Source: Skeletonema tropicum (lineage: Eukaryota; Bacillariophyta; Thalassiosirophyceae; Thalassiosirales; Thalassiosiraceae). Taken from it: 64,000 nucleotides of DNA. This document shows positions 20,739 through 31,327 of this stretch, one piece after another. The stretch is taken from contig CM074128.1 in NCBI GenBank assembly GCA_037178625.1, positions 1,364,001 through 1,428,000 of the forward strand, written 5' to 3'. The notes under the pieces were generated by a model. That model was not told where the DNA came from. It made no database searches and saw nothing but the letters and a program-made list of their open reading frames with translations. The position numbers were made by a program, and so were the translations under genes. The stretch's first letter is position 1. Every line of letters starts with the position of its first letter.

Positions 20739-22688
20739 ATGTATAGATATGATTCTTCGACTAATGAAAAAGATGAGTTGACCATCAAGGACGAAGAATG
20801 GGTTCATATGATTGATGCCATAAAATCAGACAATCACGATGTTACCGATTTTGCTGAAAGGATTGATTTCACAACGAAAAGATTTGATCGAGTTAATGCG
20901 CACAAAGGACTCAATCAGCGTAGTAATCGTCGTTACGATCACAAACTCATACGCATTGGCAAAAAAACTTATGACGGATGGAGCCACGACAACATCACTC
21001 AGCAGCTGAAGGATCGAAACAAGGGGGTACACAAAACCCCGCATCTTACTGGATTATCGCCGCTGAAACGCTCCCTTGTAGCAGACGCACGTGAAATGTT
21101 TACCAATGTTATTGCATCTGACTTTGATTTCTATGAGAACTTATCAAATAAGAAGCTTGAAGACGATGACGATGACGACGACGATGACGATGACGACGAC
21201 GATGAGAGCGAAGCAGACGATGACCAGCCACTCACAAAGAAACCAAAACTGGCACGCTTTAGTGTCGGTGGCACTGCCCTTGGTCTTGTTGGTGCTATGG
21301 AAGCTGGCGAAGCCGAGATTGCGGAGTTTGTCAGCAGCTTGTCGACACAACAATATAATATGCTATTCGCAGAGATGGTTAAAAGGAATCAGAAGGAATC
21401 GGGTGATAAAGGTATGATAACCTACAAAAACACTGGTAATAATAAAAAGATGCAATATGTAAGAGTTCCGACAAACACATCCGAACATTCATTTGATGTG
21501 CACAGCGGTTGGCTTGACAAGGTGCTCAAGGTCAATGGCGGTGGAGAAGATTCTGCTGCCCAAACTACGAGCGCAAAGGTAGTAGTTCCTGCACTTGCTC
21601 CCGCACCGGAAGCAGCACCTCAAGTTGCTGCCGTCGAACAGTCGGCGCCTGCTCCTGCTCTAGAAGTAGACACCACTAATACTTCCACAGAGCCGCCTGC
21701 TCAGATTGCTGTCGCCGAACCACCCGCTGCTGCTCCCGTAGGAGACGCCGCTAATCCAGCACCATCAGTCGAAACTAGAATACAGCTTCTTAAGAAGAAA
21801 CAGGCTGATTGTAAAGAGAAGATTGCACCATTGGAGAAGAAGTTGAAGCGGATAACGGACAATATTACAAAGGCAAAGAAGTATAAATCCAGCCTCAATG
21901 ATAAGATCGACGAGTTCAAAAAGGCGCGTAAGAATTCAGGAGATGGAATCGAGAGCGAAATGTTTCGGACTCTAAAATCGTATGGGATTGAAGTGCAAGC
22001 ATATCATGGTGGCAGCCTCCATGGGAAGGACGTACAAAAGCTAATGAACAATGCCAGTGATATATTTATCTCGTTTGCAGATATTATGAAAAATAACAGA
22101 AAGGAAGGCTGTGAGTACAATGATGCTGACATAGATGCTTTATGCAAGTGTTATGCCGAGCTTTGTGTCTTATGGGATGGCGCTTTCTCTTATGCGAGCA
22201 CAATTGATCCAACCAAAAACGACATTGATATGTATCAAAGGTTTGTTACTGCGGCTGTCCACTTGCATGCTGAGATGGGATTAAATGTTACTCCCAAAGT
22301 ACATCTTATGTGGAAGCATGTAGCAGACCAAATGAAATTGTTGGGCGGATTGGGCAACAAACGTGAGGATTGGGTGGAAAGGCTTCACCAAACTTCAGGC
22401 AGCGTTCGAGAACAGTTTCATAACACCATAGGAGATGTAGAATTGCGTGGGATATCTATGGCTCGGTTACTGCAGCAGGAGACAAATCAAGAAGTAGTGG
22501 CTCATGAAAAGGTAGTCAATGCAGATGCTTGCACTGGGCCACGTAAGAACTACACATCAGTAGAGGAGCTACGTAAGCAGATGCGGCAGGCGATAAGGCT
22601 GTCTGCCCTTTCTTGCTGGGAGGGGCTTAACCCAGATAAGAAGCATAAAGTGGTGGAGGAGTTACTGTGTGGGGAAGCAATGACATGA
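20739..22688 (+). CDS. Mobile-element-related coiled-coil protein, second copy of family
   Basis: From the ATG at 20739 the protein has 649 residues. The frame is open 108 bases further upstream without an ATG, so the start is uncertain. An Asp run lies at about residues 144-156. A Pro/Ala-rich linker covers about 285-345, and a Lys-rich coiled coil follows. Then comes TLKSYGIEVQAYHGGSLHGK, NNASDIF and TPKVHLMWKHVADQM, ending near WVERLHQTSGSVREQFHN. These motifs occur in the same order as in the gene at 10920 (TLK...VQxYxxGxxxG...NAxxI...PKxxxxxxH...ESxH). The pattern is that of repetitive, transposase-associated eukaryotic proteins. No DDE triad or terminal repeats were recognised. Function unknown; domesticated or dead element are both possible. 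Confidence 0.65.
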   Translation: MYRYDSSTNEKDELTIKDEEWVHMIDAIKSDNHDVTDFAERIDFTTKRFDRVNAHKGLNQRSNRRYDHKLIRIGKKTYDGWSHDNITQQLKDRNKGVHKTPHLTGLSPLKRSLVADAREMFTNVIASDFDFYENLSNKKLEDDDDDDDDDDDDDDESEADDDQPLTKKPKLARFSVGGTALGLVGAMEAGEAEIAEFVSSLSTQQYNMLFAEMVKRNQKESGDKGMITYKNTGNNKKMQYVRVPTNTSEHSFDVHSGWLDKVLKVNGGGEDSAAQTTSAKVVVPALAPAPEAAPQVAAVEQSAPAPALEVDTTNTSTEPPAQIAVAEPPAAAPVGDAANPAPSVETRIQLLKKKQADCKEKIAPLEKKLKRITDNITKAKKYKSSLNDKIDEFKKARKNSGDGIESEMFRTLKSYGIEVQAYHGGSLHGKDVQKLMNNASDIFISFADIMKNNRKEGCEYNDADIDALCKCYAELCVLWDGAFSYASTIDPTKNDIDMYQRFVTAAVHLHAEMGLNVTPKVHLMWKHVADQMKLLGGLGNKREDWVERLHQTSGSVREQFHNTIGDVELRGISMARLLQQETNQEVVAHEKVVNADACTGPRKNYTSVEELRKQMRQAIRLSALSCWEGLNPDKKHKVVEELLCGEAMT

Positions 22689-24034
22689 AGTCGATAAAGT
22701 AACTACTGTTTGTTAGCTTAGTATGTTGGAGTACGTGTGGGATAGTCAGTTGGAGTGAGCTGGAGGTTTTGGCAAAAAAATGTCAAAATTACGCGGGAAG
22801 GCCAAGCGTAACCCCGTGAAGACTGAAGACACGATCCAGATCAAGTCTTTCACAGCAGAAATATGTACTCCCTCTGTCCCAAAAAAAATGAGCTATTTGA
22901 AGTTAATCGTAGTCCCACAAAAAACTAGCTATTTGACGTACTTATTCCTACGTAAGGTCCTACACAAGTGTCCGAGAGGCCTCTTCATTTTCACAATAGG
23001 GTTAGAATAAGGATATTTTAACGCCTTTTGTCACAATATGATTACAAATACTTGCTTAACAACCTCCAACCTCCATATAATCGTAACCGGCGTGAAAAAA
23101 GCTTTCCAACGATGTGCGATAGCAATTTTTTGGACGAAAATTGACCAAATTTTAACTATTTTAAATCAAAAAGCTCATTTTTTGTGGGACAGAGGGAGTA
23201 ACAAATTGTAAAGTACGTCTGGCTAGAGGTGAAAAAAACGTCCAATGTTGGAAGTTGGGCCACGTGGAACTTGAGGAAGGCATTTTACTAGCACGCCGCG
23301 CACAAACATTTGGAAAATGTTTCTAAACAACCATGTCGAGACACTCCGCAGCCTGATAATACGTCCATTAGACATATCTACCCCTATAACCGGATATTAT
23401 TTGATAGACCAAGTTATTAGCTTTCGATAGAGCCATTGGTGAACATCGCACCTACAATATTCGTCTCGCAGTTGTGGAGTAGCATAGACCAAAGGGGGGG
23501 CTGGAGGCGATTTTTGTTACTGATATTTACTAGTAGAAATGGAAGAATGCACTTCATCATAACTCCATGTAGATTAACTATAAATTGTTCAACCAAAGAC
23601 TAATTAGTTTTGAATAGGTTTTAGTTTAGCATTCCTATCGGCCATTTTTGTCGACTGTCCAATAGTAGTGCGTAGTAGTGGGGGGGCTGACATGGTTGTT
23701 TGCCACTTTTGTGAGTGATGATGGCGGGGCAAAAAGTTTGGACGTTTTTTTCTTTGTATGTTTTTTTCATCACTAGCTGGTGGCCAGAAGTAAGGAATTA
23801 GGGTCAGGAATATGGTACTTAACGATAGGGTCATTGAAGCAGAAAAAAGGAATAGGGTCATTGAAGCACTCTCTCTCTTGAAGCAGAAAACATTCCATCA
23901 TCACCATCAGTGAACAAGAACAAACTAAGTACATGTGTATTATTTATCCCTCGCGCAAGGCAGTCTCCTCGTTATCTCTAGAGAGCGAGCTGGGACAGAG
24001 ATCTCACTTCACCACTGAAGTGCCTAGTGCCTCC
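22689..24034. other. Intergenic region with Stowaway-like MITE
   Basis: No gene was found. The MITE at 22868-23198 is the only structured feature. The remaining DNA from 23200 to 24034 is AT-rich with short T-runs and G-runs. It should include the 3' flank of the JmjC gene at its right end. Confidence 0.5.
22868..23198. mobile_element. Stowaway-like (Tc1/mariner) MITE
   Basis: The left end CTCCCTCTGTCCCA (from 22868) is repeated inverted at the right (TGGGACAGAGGGAG, ending 23198). Both sides have TA (22866-22867 and 23199-23200), the target duplication of Tc1/mariner elements. The terminal sequence is almost the same as the CTCCCTCCGT ends of plant Stowaway MITEs. Inside, AGCTATTTGA recurs just within the left end and an inverted AGCTCATTTTTT lies at the right. 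There is no coding capacity in 331 bp; it would need a transposase supplied in trans. Confidence 0.85.
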
Positions 24035-25977
24035 TCAAAATCCGCAATCATTGACTTCTCTCCGATACAATCGTTCCCCTCCACTTCTGGTATTACATTG
24101 GAAATTCAGCTCAAGAGAAATAATGTAATGAAACCAATTCGTTGGAAGATAAAGGACGTCACCAGGCTGCATCACAATTTCGTTGACATGTGCTTTGGAA
24201 AAGGTAGGAAAGTTATCAAGGTCTGGATTCGCCCAATCCACAGCAGAATGGCGTGCCGACGGGTGGCCACGAGGCAGCAAATTCATATTATTGCATTGGT
24301 TTGGATGAGCCAAAATATATCGCCTCTGTCCACCAAGAAGTGCAATAGCATTTCTTGAAAGATCAAAGTGGTTCTCCGCAATCACACCCTTCATTCCAAA
24401 GCGGCAATGGATACCCTTTTGCTGCTGAGGTTCAATCATGTAGAACGGGCGTCTCTCTCCCAACCGAGGTTGAAAGAAGGTCAACTCGTCAAATAGCCAC
24501 TCCGATGAGCCTTTATCACAGCTTCCGTCTGCAGTATGTTCGCCCATGTCACCACAACCAATCAACCTGAAGTACCAATGCGGATTATCAGGGCCTAGTT
24601 TGTCATCAGTCACATTAGCGTGTTCTAGCCACTCCAGATAAGTCATCCTTAAATTCTCCGTCGGTGGCTTCCAGTTCTCCTCTTCTTCGTCCTGTTTTGC
24701 CTTCTTGGCATCCCTAAGTATTTTGTCCCACTTTCTCACTTGTTTTCGTGCCTCGTCATCATCGTGCTTATCTGCGTATTCTCTTGCCTTATCAAGTTCA
24801 TGTCTCGCCTCGTGTAAATTATCAAGCAAATGCATCGCATTCACAAATTCCTCCTACGCGAGAGTTTTGGAAGCAAACCATTAACAATATTTATCAAGTG
24901 ACCAGTAAATGAGGTGCTTGATACAAGAGCGAAACTTACCTGATCTCCACGTCCGAACCCACCATGAGCATCATCGTTTCCACGCTGCTTTGCCTCGCGA
25001 ACTTGCCTCGCTGCTCTTTGCCGTTCAGATCTCGATCGTTTATCCACCCAATACATGAAATGATTATTGGGACTATACTCTGTCCTTCTCTGGATATCTT
25101 CTTCTCCCATTAGCAACTTATCCAAATATCCCGGATGCATCCAACGCTCTGCTGTCCTGGCAGCGGCGGGATCGTCTCGTACTACAAATGGTAGCTCTGC
25201 ATGTCGGTAATTATCTGCCTTGTGTAGTTCGGTACGGTAGTCGAATACACACAAGCCTTGATAGATTTCATGGTGTGGCGTGGCATCATCGGTAGGCCAG
25301 TTTTTTGTTACTTCTAGAATTGGCCATTGAATAGGGTAACCTTCTGGTGGGTATTCGGGGCAATTGTGAATGTCATACGGAGTTTGCGCAGCCCCGGTTT
25401 GTGTGTATGCTCCGTTTCGTGCCCTTGTCTCCTGCACAAATTTGATACTACGCTCATCATCTTTGGGAAGGATATCAATATCATATTGTTGTCGAAGAGC
25501 TGCGTACCAAGAATCCTTATTACCAATCCTCTTCAATGACTCTGGTATAATATACTTTGATCCTCGAAGTCTGCTGAAGAACCCACCACTGTTCGTATTG
25601 TATTCATATGTTTGTCCTCCCTTGGCAGCACGATCGTCCTGAAGTTTCTTCTCAAATGCTTTAAATACATCGCGTCGCTTTCCTGCAATACTACCACCAC
25701 CGCTGCCGCCACGAAGTAATTTAAACACTGTCACTCCAATCAAAGCAAACAAACCAAATGCAAAGCACGCAATCTCGAGATGAGGATTCTTCCTCCACCC
25801 TACTAATTTCCCACCCCTTATTGTTCGTCGTTTCACGCGCTTTAGCTTCTTTCCACCATCCCGACGCTGCCTGGCTGCAAGACGACGTTCGGCACGTCGT
25901 TCTTCTAGAGATTTGTTGTCGCTATCGGATCCATTCCTTGCCACGATGACAGAGGAGTTTGGTCTTCGCTGATGCAT
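24035..25977 (-). CDS. Membrane-anchored JmjC/cupin-8-type oxygenase, two exons
   Basis: Two exons join in frame. Exon 1 is 25977-24940, the intron 24939-24854 (86 bp, GTAAGT...CGTAG) and exon 2 24853-24035, giving 618 residues. The N-terminus is basic and followed by one hydrophobic segment (IACFAFGLFALIGVTVFKLL, about residues 70-90), so it is probably a type II protein of the secretory pathway. Residues about 205-330 hold CPEYPPEGYPIQWPIL and a region facing the JmjC fold. The JmjC-like core in exon 2 has ENHFDLSRNAIALLGGQRRY, giving the H-x-D iron ligands, and LPTNWFHYI with the distal His. It is likely a 2-oxoglutarate/Fe(II) dioxygenase acting on a protein or glycan side chain. Substrate unknown. 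A Lys/Glu coiled coil (about 353-400) starts exon 2. Confidence 0.82.
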
Positions 25978-26301
25978 TGTGTAAGTAGATAGATATCTGC
26001 TAATTATTTCTGAGAGAGAATCGACGCTCGTACCTCTTCTCTTGGCTGATATTTGTGATATGAGATGTTGATTATCTTGATATTATTCTATCGTACCCGA
26101 ACGCCGTTGGTTTCATTGGAAGCATGGTGGAGGATAAAAATGGCGAGCATAAGTCACAGTTTGCTTTCACACACAGCGTTTCTCTCGAAAGTGTCGGTTT
26201 CCGGTTTCCTCCCATCTCCATGTCATTTTATTTTTTTGCATCGGCAGCGCACCACTAACTGGAACTGATCGTTCTCACTCAAAATAAATATAGCAGCAAC
26301 A
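25978..26301. promoter_or_regulatory. Shared divergent promoter region
   Basis: These 324 bp separate the start codons of the JmjC-type gene (minus) and the complex III subunit gene (plus), so both promoters should lie here. No TATA box or repeated motif stands out. Confidence 0.45.
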
Positions 26302-26649
26302 ATGGCGCTCCGAATGGTGACCGACAAAGTGATGGGCTTCGCAGCCAAGCAATACCAAAATGTGCTTGGCAATCAGCTCGCCCAATACGGCCTCCGATAC
26401 GAGGATCTCCTCATTGAGGAAGAACGAGAGGTCAAGGAGGCCCTCTCTCTCGCCGAACCGGACGTGCTCATTGGACGCACTCGTCGTCTGAAGCGTGCTA
26501 TTGATCTTAATTACAAGAGAAAGAGCTTGCAGGATTATGCTCCTAATATGGATTTGGAGTTGTTCAAGAAGGAAATTTATCCCGATATTGAAAAGATTAG
26601 GGCGAGAGATCAGGAATATGCTCAACTTAATGCTCACAACAAGCAGTAA
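26302..26649 (+). CDS. UQCRB: Cytochrome bc1 complex subunit 7 (UQCRB/QCR7)
   Basis: The protein has 115 residues, close to the usual 110-130 for this subunit. It starts at an ATG with a good context (ACAATGGC). Key family motifs are present: GLRYEDLLIEEEREVKEAL, then RTRRLKRAIDLNYKRKSL, and YAPNMDLELFKKEIYPDIEK near the C-terminus. The subunit sits on the matrix side of mitochondrial complex III, contacts cytochrome b and is needed for assembly. It has no cleavable presequence, as is normal for the family. It is transcribed away from the JmjC gene and towards the PI-PLC-like gene. Confidence 0.92.
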   Translation: MALRMVTDKVMGFAAKQYQNVLGNQLAQYGLRYEDLLIEEEREVKEALSLAEPDVLIGRTRRLKRAIDLNYKRKSLQDYAPNMDLELFKKEIYPDIEKIRARDQEYAQLNAHNKQ

Positions 26650-26868
26650 ATATTATTGTGTATTGGTATTCAATGCGCAATTAAGTACATGCTGCAAGGA
26701 TCAGTTTAGGGGCAGCTCAGATTCATATCTGCAGTAAATAGAGGGGGGGGGGGATGAGGGTTGGGTAGATGAATACTGTCATCAAGCCTAATTGTAGGGG
26801 GGGGATTTACAATTCTAGTGTAGCGGTGGGGGTTCAATACCAATATTTATTGTATGAAAAGAAATACA

Positions 26869-28769
26869 TTAAAGTAAAACACCATTACATTCTACACGAT
26901 GATCTTGCAATCCATGGTCCCTAAGTCCGAATGCCTGGATAAGCATAACTGAAACCATGATGAAGAGTGATGAGTACACCACGATCAGTATTATATTCCA
27001 GAATAACGGCAGCCTCTGAGAAACATTCATGTGAGGCATGACCAGATTTTTGCCGCAAGCAAAGTAGTCATCGTCATCTTTTATTACAGATTGACCACAG
27101 CCATTCCTCAAAACGCTGAACATCGCATTACCATTCAGGGCGACGTTGTCCATCGCAAATAAGTTAATGTTGTTGAATTTCTGCTCGTAAGCTAGTGCCA
27201 CCATCTCTGCATTGACGTTGGACCTTCGATTGTCATCCAGCAGTGTCGAGGCAGCATGTGTGATGCCAATAGTCGCAGATTCAGAGTCTACTTGCCAAAA
27301 CCCTTGAATTTGGTTGAATGGATAGTAACTCTCATCTGCTGGAGGACCCAGCTCGTCAGCATCGTCAGTAGCATCATTAGTTCGCACTTGCCAGAACATA
27401 TTTTCGCAATTTGGATAGCTTGGACTGGCCTGTGTTCTTTCTATTTGTGCACATTTGATATCGTGGAGTGTTTTTCTCCCTTTCGTTCTCGTCATTTTTA
27501 GAATGACAAGTGACGAGCTCGTCTTCGACCCAGTTGGCCTTGCCACAGAATGAGGCTGGTGGAAAGATAACGAGCAAATAACGTTAGCACTCATCTGACT
27601 TGGTCTAGCAGAGTCGAAATACATAATATGAGAGAATAATATAAAGAAAATGCTCACCATACATATCGTGACGATCGACTGCGAGGAGGTATCCCTTTCC
27701 TCCAAACTTGGACAGATCAGCCAATTCCATAGCTTCGCTCACCGTTATACCAGATAGTACATCACACGGGTAATAGGGGACATCGTGTTCACGATATACT
27801 TGTTTCAGTTTCGCAATACCACTGTAGAAATATGAATAGCCACTTTTCTCTTGATCGTCATTGTAATCCTGACTCTGACTGTCGTCTTCTTCTTCATCAT
27901 CATTATAGGCATCATCATAGGTGACAGCTCCATCGTCGTTGGCGGCATAGAAGTCATCAATTTCAGTGTACACCTCAGAAGAAAGAGCATTGTATCCAGC
28001 TTCGTGAGTCAACTCATGATGGAACAGAATGACGAGCTCCTTTGGGTTGTCATTACACCACTGCTTGGCATCTTCCAACAGACCCCCCATTGTTATTGTC
28101 GATAAAGGAATATTGATCAATGTACCATGATGAAAACCGATTGTTCCATTGTTGTAAATTCTAGGTCGCAAATCCAAAGCCCTTGCACCGTCGTTCAATT
28201 GTTGATAAACACTCCCGACCTGAGTTTTACCATATACCGCCAAGAGATTGGTCGAAATTTTATTCCATGTACTCCCTTGATTATTATTGTTGTACACTCC
28301 ATCGTCATTCACTCCCCAGCTTTCAGCCACGTATTCGCTACTGTCGGAAATAGCATCATCGGAGATGTAGCTGTCTCCATTGTTGTTATTATTATTGTTC
28401 TTTGTGTGTATGTATCCCGTCGCCGCATCATGTGCCATGACAAAGGAGGCTTTATTGAGGTAAAGATCTTTGTTGATATTGGGCGCGTAGCACTCACTGT
28501 GGCAAAAGAGAAGATTATATCATGTGAGCACATTTCAGAACAGTCATCGTCATTTACAATAAAACAGTTGGAATTAGAATGCAAGCAAGTGAAACCACTC
28601 ACCTGAATTGAAACTGATACTTCACGGCAATCTTTTTACATGGAGCTCGATGATATGCTTGTGTATGTACTATAATTGATATGAATGATATGAAGCACAG
28701 CCAACCGATTAGCGGCCGCCTTCTTGGCCTCGCCGATGTGGCAGACCTCGCGGCAGATACATTCACCAT
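26869..28769 (-). CDS. PI-PLC X-domain-like secreted/membrane protein, three exons, one frame break
   Basis: The ATG at 28769 opens a signal sequence (LIGWLCFISFISIIVHTQAY). Exon 1 is 28769-28603, intron 1 28602-28497, exon 2 28496-27658, intron 2 27657-27556, and exon 3 starts at 27555. The splice phases fit. MAHDAATGY (about residue 76) carries the first catalytic His, and GARALDLRPRIYNNGTIGFHHG the second-His region of the PI-specific phospholipase C X domain, here of the short bacterial-like type without EF, Y or C2 domains. Exon 3 begins ASFCGKANWVEDELVTCHS, but the conserved downstream part (PSYPNCENMFWQV) is in the +1 frame. One extra base, perhaps in the A5 run near 27480, would explain this. 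A transmembrane helix lies near the C-terminus (FWNIILIVVYSSLFIMVSVML). It is either a sequence error or a true frameshift. Confidence 0.75.
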
Positions 28770-29079
28770 GGTCAAAAGTTTCAACCGTCGCCAAATGAGG
28801 CCAAATCATCCAACATCCAACATGCCTCCAATAATTGAAGAAAATGAACAAAATGCGTGAGGCACACCGCAGAAAGTGGATGGTGGAAGATGAACACGTG
28901 GTACTCGACTGTCGTAACGGTACTGGCCAATGTTGCAGAAGAAATGTCAACAAGACCTCAACAAGCTTCAACAAGACACTTTATGGAAAAGAATGATTTT
29001 TTCCACTCCTCCGCAAAAATGACACTCATCATTCCAATCATCAGCTGTTCTTTCCAAAATTCGCACAACCTCTGTGGCA
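28770..29079. promoter_or_regulatory. Shared divergent promoter region
   Basis: These 310 bp lie between the start codons of the PI-PLC-like gene (minus) and the LSMT-like SET gene (plus). Both promoters should be here. I see no distinct motif. Confidence 0.4.
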
Positions 29080-30342
29080 ATGAAGTTGCTATCGATCATC
29101 TTCCCATTCCTATGCACCATCACGGCTGCGGCGGACACCTCTCCGCTTCCCAGAGATGAGCACGGAGACTACAATGCCGCCGATATTATCGAATGGATCC
29201 GCAGCAACGATGGCATCATACACGAGTCATTGCGCGTAGGACGTGAAATTCCCGGGGATCCGAACTCCATCAATGGCCTCTTTGTCAAATCAGATGCACC
29301 AGCTATTGAGAAAGGAGATGTAATTGCGCACATTCCATGGGAGTGTACCATTAATCCAGGCTTGAAGTATAACTTCGACAAATATGAGAGTTGTGCTAAT
29401 ATTTACAATTTGGCGGATGAATTGAGGAAGGGCTGAAGAAAGCAGCAAGGCACCATATGTTCGTTATTTATTGAGTCTTCCCCGTGGCACTATGCTGGGT
29501 GAGTGGAATGACGCAGCCAAAGACTTTTTATCGGTTGTCCTGGATCACTGAGCAGCTTCCACCATTTGAAGATCAATGGAAATTTGATTTTAACGCCGAT
29601 TGGGTTGGAGATTGTGAGGGCAATGAGGATGATGAATATGAACGTGCAGCTTTCCATTTGAATCATTCTCGAGATGAAGATACACTAATGGTACCAATTT
29701 ATGACATGATGAATCACTCGAACGATCCAAAAAAGCTCAATACCTTGAGTTACAAACCAAAAGAGATAGGAGACGTCTTCCGCGTTGTGGCATCGAGAAG
29801 AATAGAACCAGGTGAACAAGTGTACAATTCATACAATCGTTGCAATAAATGCAGTATCGATTTATTTGGAGTTGATCCTAAAGATTGTGAAACATTTAGT
29901 GGCTATAGAACTTCGGATATCTTGAGCTACTTTGGATTTATTGAAGATTATCCACAATCGTGGATATTCGACTACAAATGATTCCAGTGATGATGATGAG
30001 CCGTCTGAATTTGATATTTGTTTGCTGAAAAATCCCGAGACGAATGAAATTGACGTGTATTGGGGAAAGGACAAAGCTGATGATCATGACATTGAGTGGG
30101 CTGAGGGACAGCTGAAAAGATTACGCAAATTGAAGAAGAGGAAAGATAAGTTGGAAGAAGAGTTTGTTGGTGAGGATGGAGACAAGGTTGGTCGCTATGA
30201 GTGGGATATTATCTGGAGATATCACAGCGCTCTTGTCACTGCACTCGAGTCAGCAGTCGAGGCTTCTTTTTTCGACTCGTCTGATGATGGTTCATCTGAT
30301 GATGATTCATCTGATGATAGAAATGTAAAGGATGAACTTTAG
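29080..30342 (+). pseudogene. Rubisco-LSMT-like SET-domain gene with three +1 frame breaks at TGA
   Basis: The ATG at 29080 opens a signal peptide (MKLLSIIFPFLCTITAAAD). The SET-domain homology then runs through four reading frames. The frame stops at TGA 29434-29436, 29549-29551 and 29979-29981. Each time, skipping the T of the TGA (+1) keeps the homology going: ELRKG then EESSKAPYVRYLLSLPRG, VVLDH then EQLPPFEDQW, and SWIFDYK then DSSDDDEPSEFD. The order of motifs (APYVRYLLSLP, YDMMNHSNDPKKLN, EPGEQVYNSYNRC, DILSYFGFIEDYP) is that of the SET-domain family containing Rubisco large-subunit methyltransferase. No introns with usable splice sites explain the shifts. Neighbouring genes of up to 5.9 kb are intact, so a general error rate is an unlikely cause. 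The likely readings are a pseudogene or local insertion errors; recoding is possible. Confidence 0.7.
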
Positions 30343-30571
30343 CACTGTCCTTGATAGCATAGATATTTAATTTAAGGCACTGTATCTACCATACTATCTG
30401 CTGAAGCGAAACACAAAAATCTGAAGGTATCAACATTGTAAACCAAAGTGCGGCTTCATACTTTCATGAAGTTAATGCATCCACCATCCTATCTTCATCT
30501 GCTAAATCGAAACACACATAATCCTAAAGCATCCACACTGCAAACCAGTGAGGCTGCATACTTTCATGAGC

Positions 30572-31164
30572 TTAACGGTTCATGATCTCTCCTGTAGGAA
30601 CACAGCATCCTTGGACGGGGTAGAGAGTAACTCCAAGAACTGTCAAAGCAACAGGAACTTCTTCATTGCATGGGAAAGCGGCGGAGGCTACCATGCAGCA
30701 GCAGTGAGCTTGAAGATTGACGCAGGAGCATCCGTCGCACTCAATAGCGGGTCCGCAGCAGCCGCATGGAAGACAAGGAGCACCAGGCTTGCAGCAGAAT
30801 TCGCAGTTGAGGCAGCAGAGTCCACCCTTTCCAGAGCAGCCAAGGCAATCCTCAGTTAGGTAGTAGCCACAGTTGGCGCAACAGAAAGCGCAGCAGAGAC
30901 GGACTTTTTCTTCGTCGATAGCGTCGTCACACCCATCTTCTTCTTTTCTGACTTTTTTGATAGCAATGGGAATTTCATCCGTAGATTATGAGATCAAGCC
31001 AACGGTCAAAAAGGTCTGCCTATGCAGTATTCATGCTAGCTATCACAAAGATGCTGCACCCACGATCACAAAATTACCATTTTCTCATGTTTCTGCTTCG
31101 CTGATTGCGAGCGTTGAATCTTTGAAGCGGGTTCTCGTTCTCCCGACGTAAGAAAAGATGCCAT
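30572..31164 (-). CDS. Cysteine-rich protein, spliced; exon junction not resolved
   Basis: Reading the minus strand, an ATG at 31164 in good context encodes MASFLTSGEREPASKIQRSQ and on to residue 29, ending at a GTAATT donor after 31078. A second open frame, 30985-30572, encodes about 138 residues with some 26 Cys. Its clusters include RLCCAFCCANCGYY, CLNCEFCCKPGAPCLPCGCC and HCCCMV, and it ends VPTGEIMNR-stop. No ATG opens that frame before residue ~90, so it must be a downstream exon. However, no AG acceptor after the in-frame TAA at 30988-30986 gives the right phase. An unseen second intron or a single missing or extra base (A6 run near 30960) could explain it. The pattern recalls Cys-rich soluble proteins common in diatoms, possibly metal-binding. 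It shares a 163-bp divergent promoter with the next gene. Confidence 0.65.
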
Positions 31165-31327
31165 TTTGGATTTTGCTTGAGAAAGTATCATAATGAACGT
31201 GACATCTTTGCCACCAACATGCCAACAACCAACAAGCATGCCATGGCGCCAACTTGGTGTCAGTGTATGTGTTCTTGATCATCAAAAATGGGAAGTCTCT
31301 ACGCACATCAATCAACTCGAATAAATC

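Noticed and set aside
27605..27705. Independent small membrane proteins at the PI-PLC locus
   Set aside because: The frames run through the two introns. Splice sites with matching phase join them into one gene.
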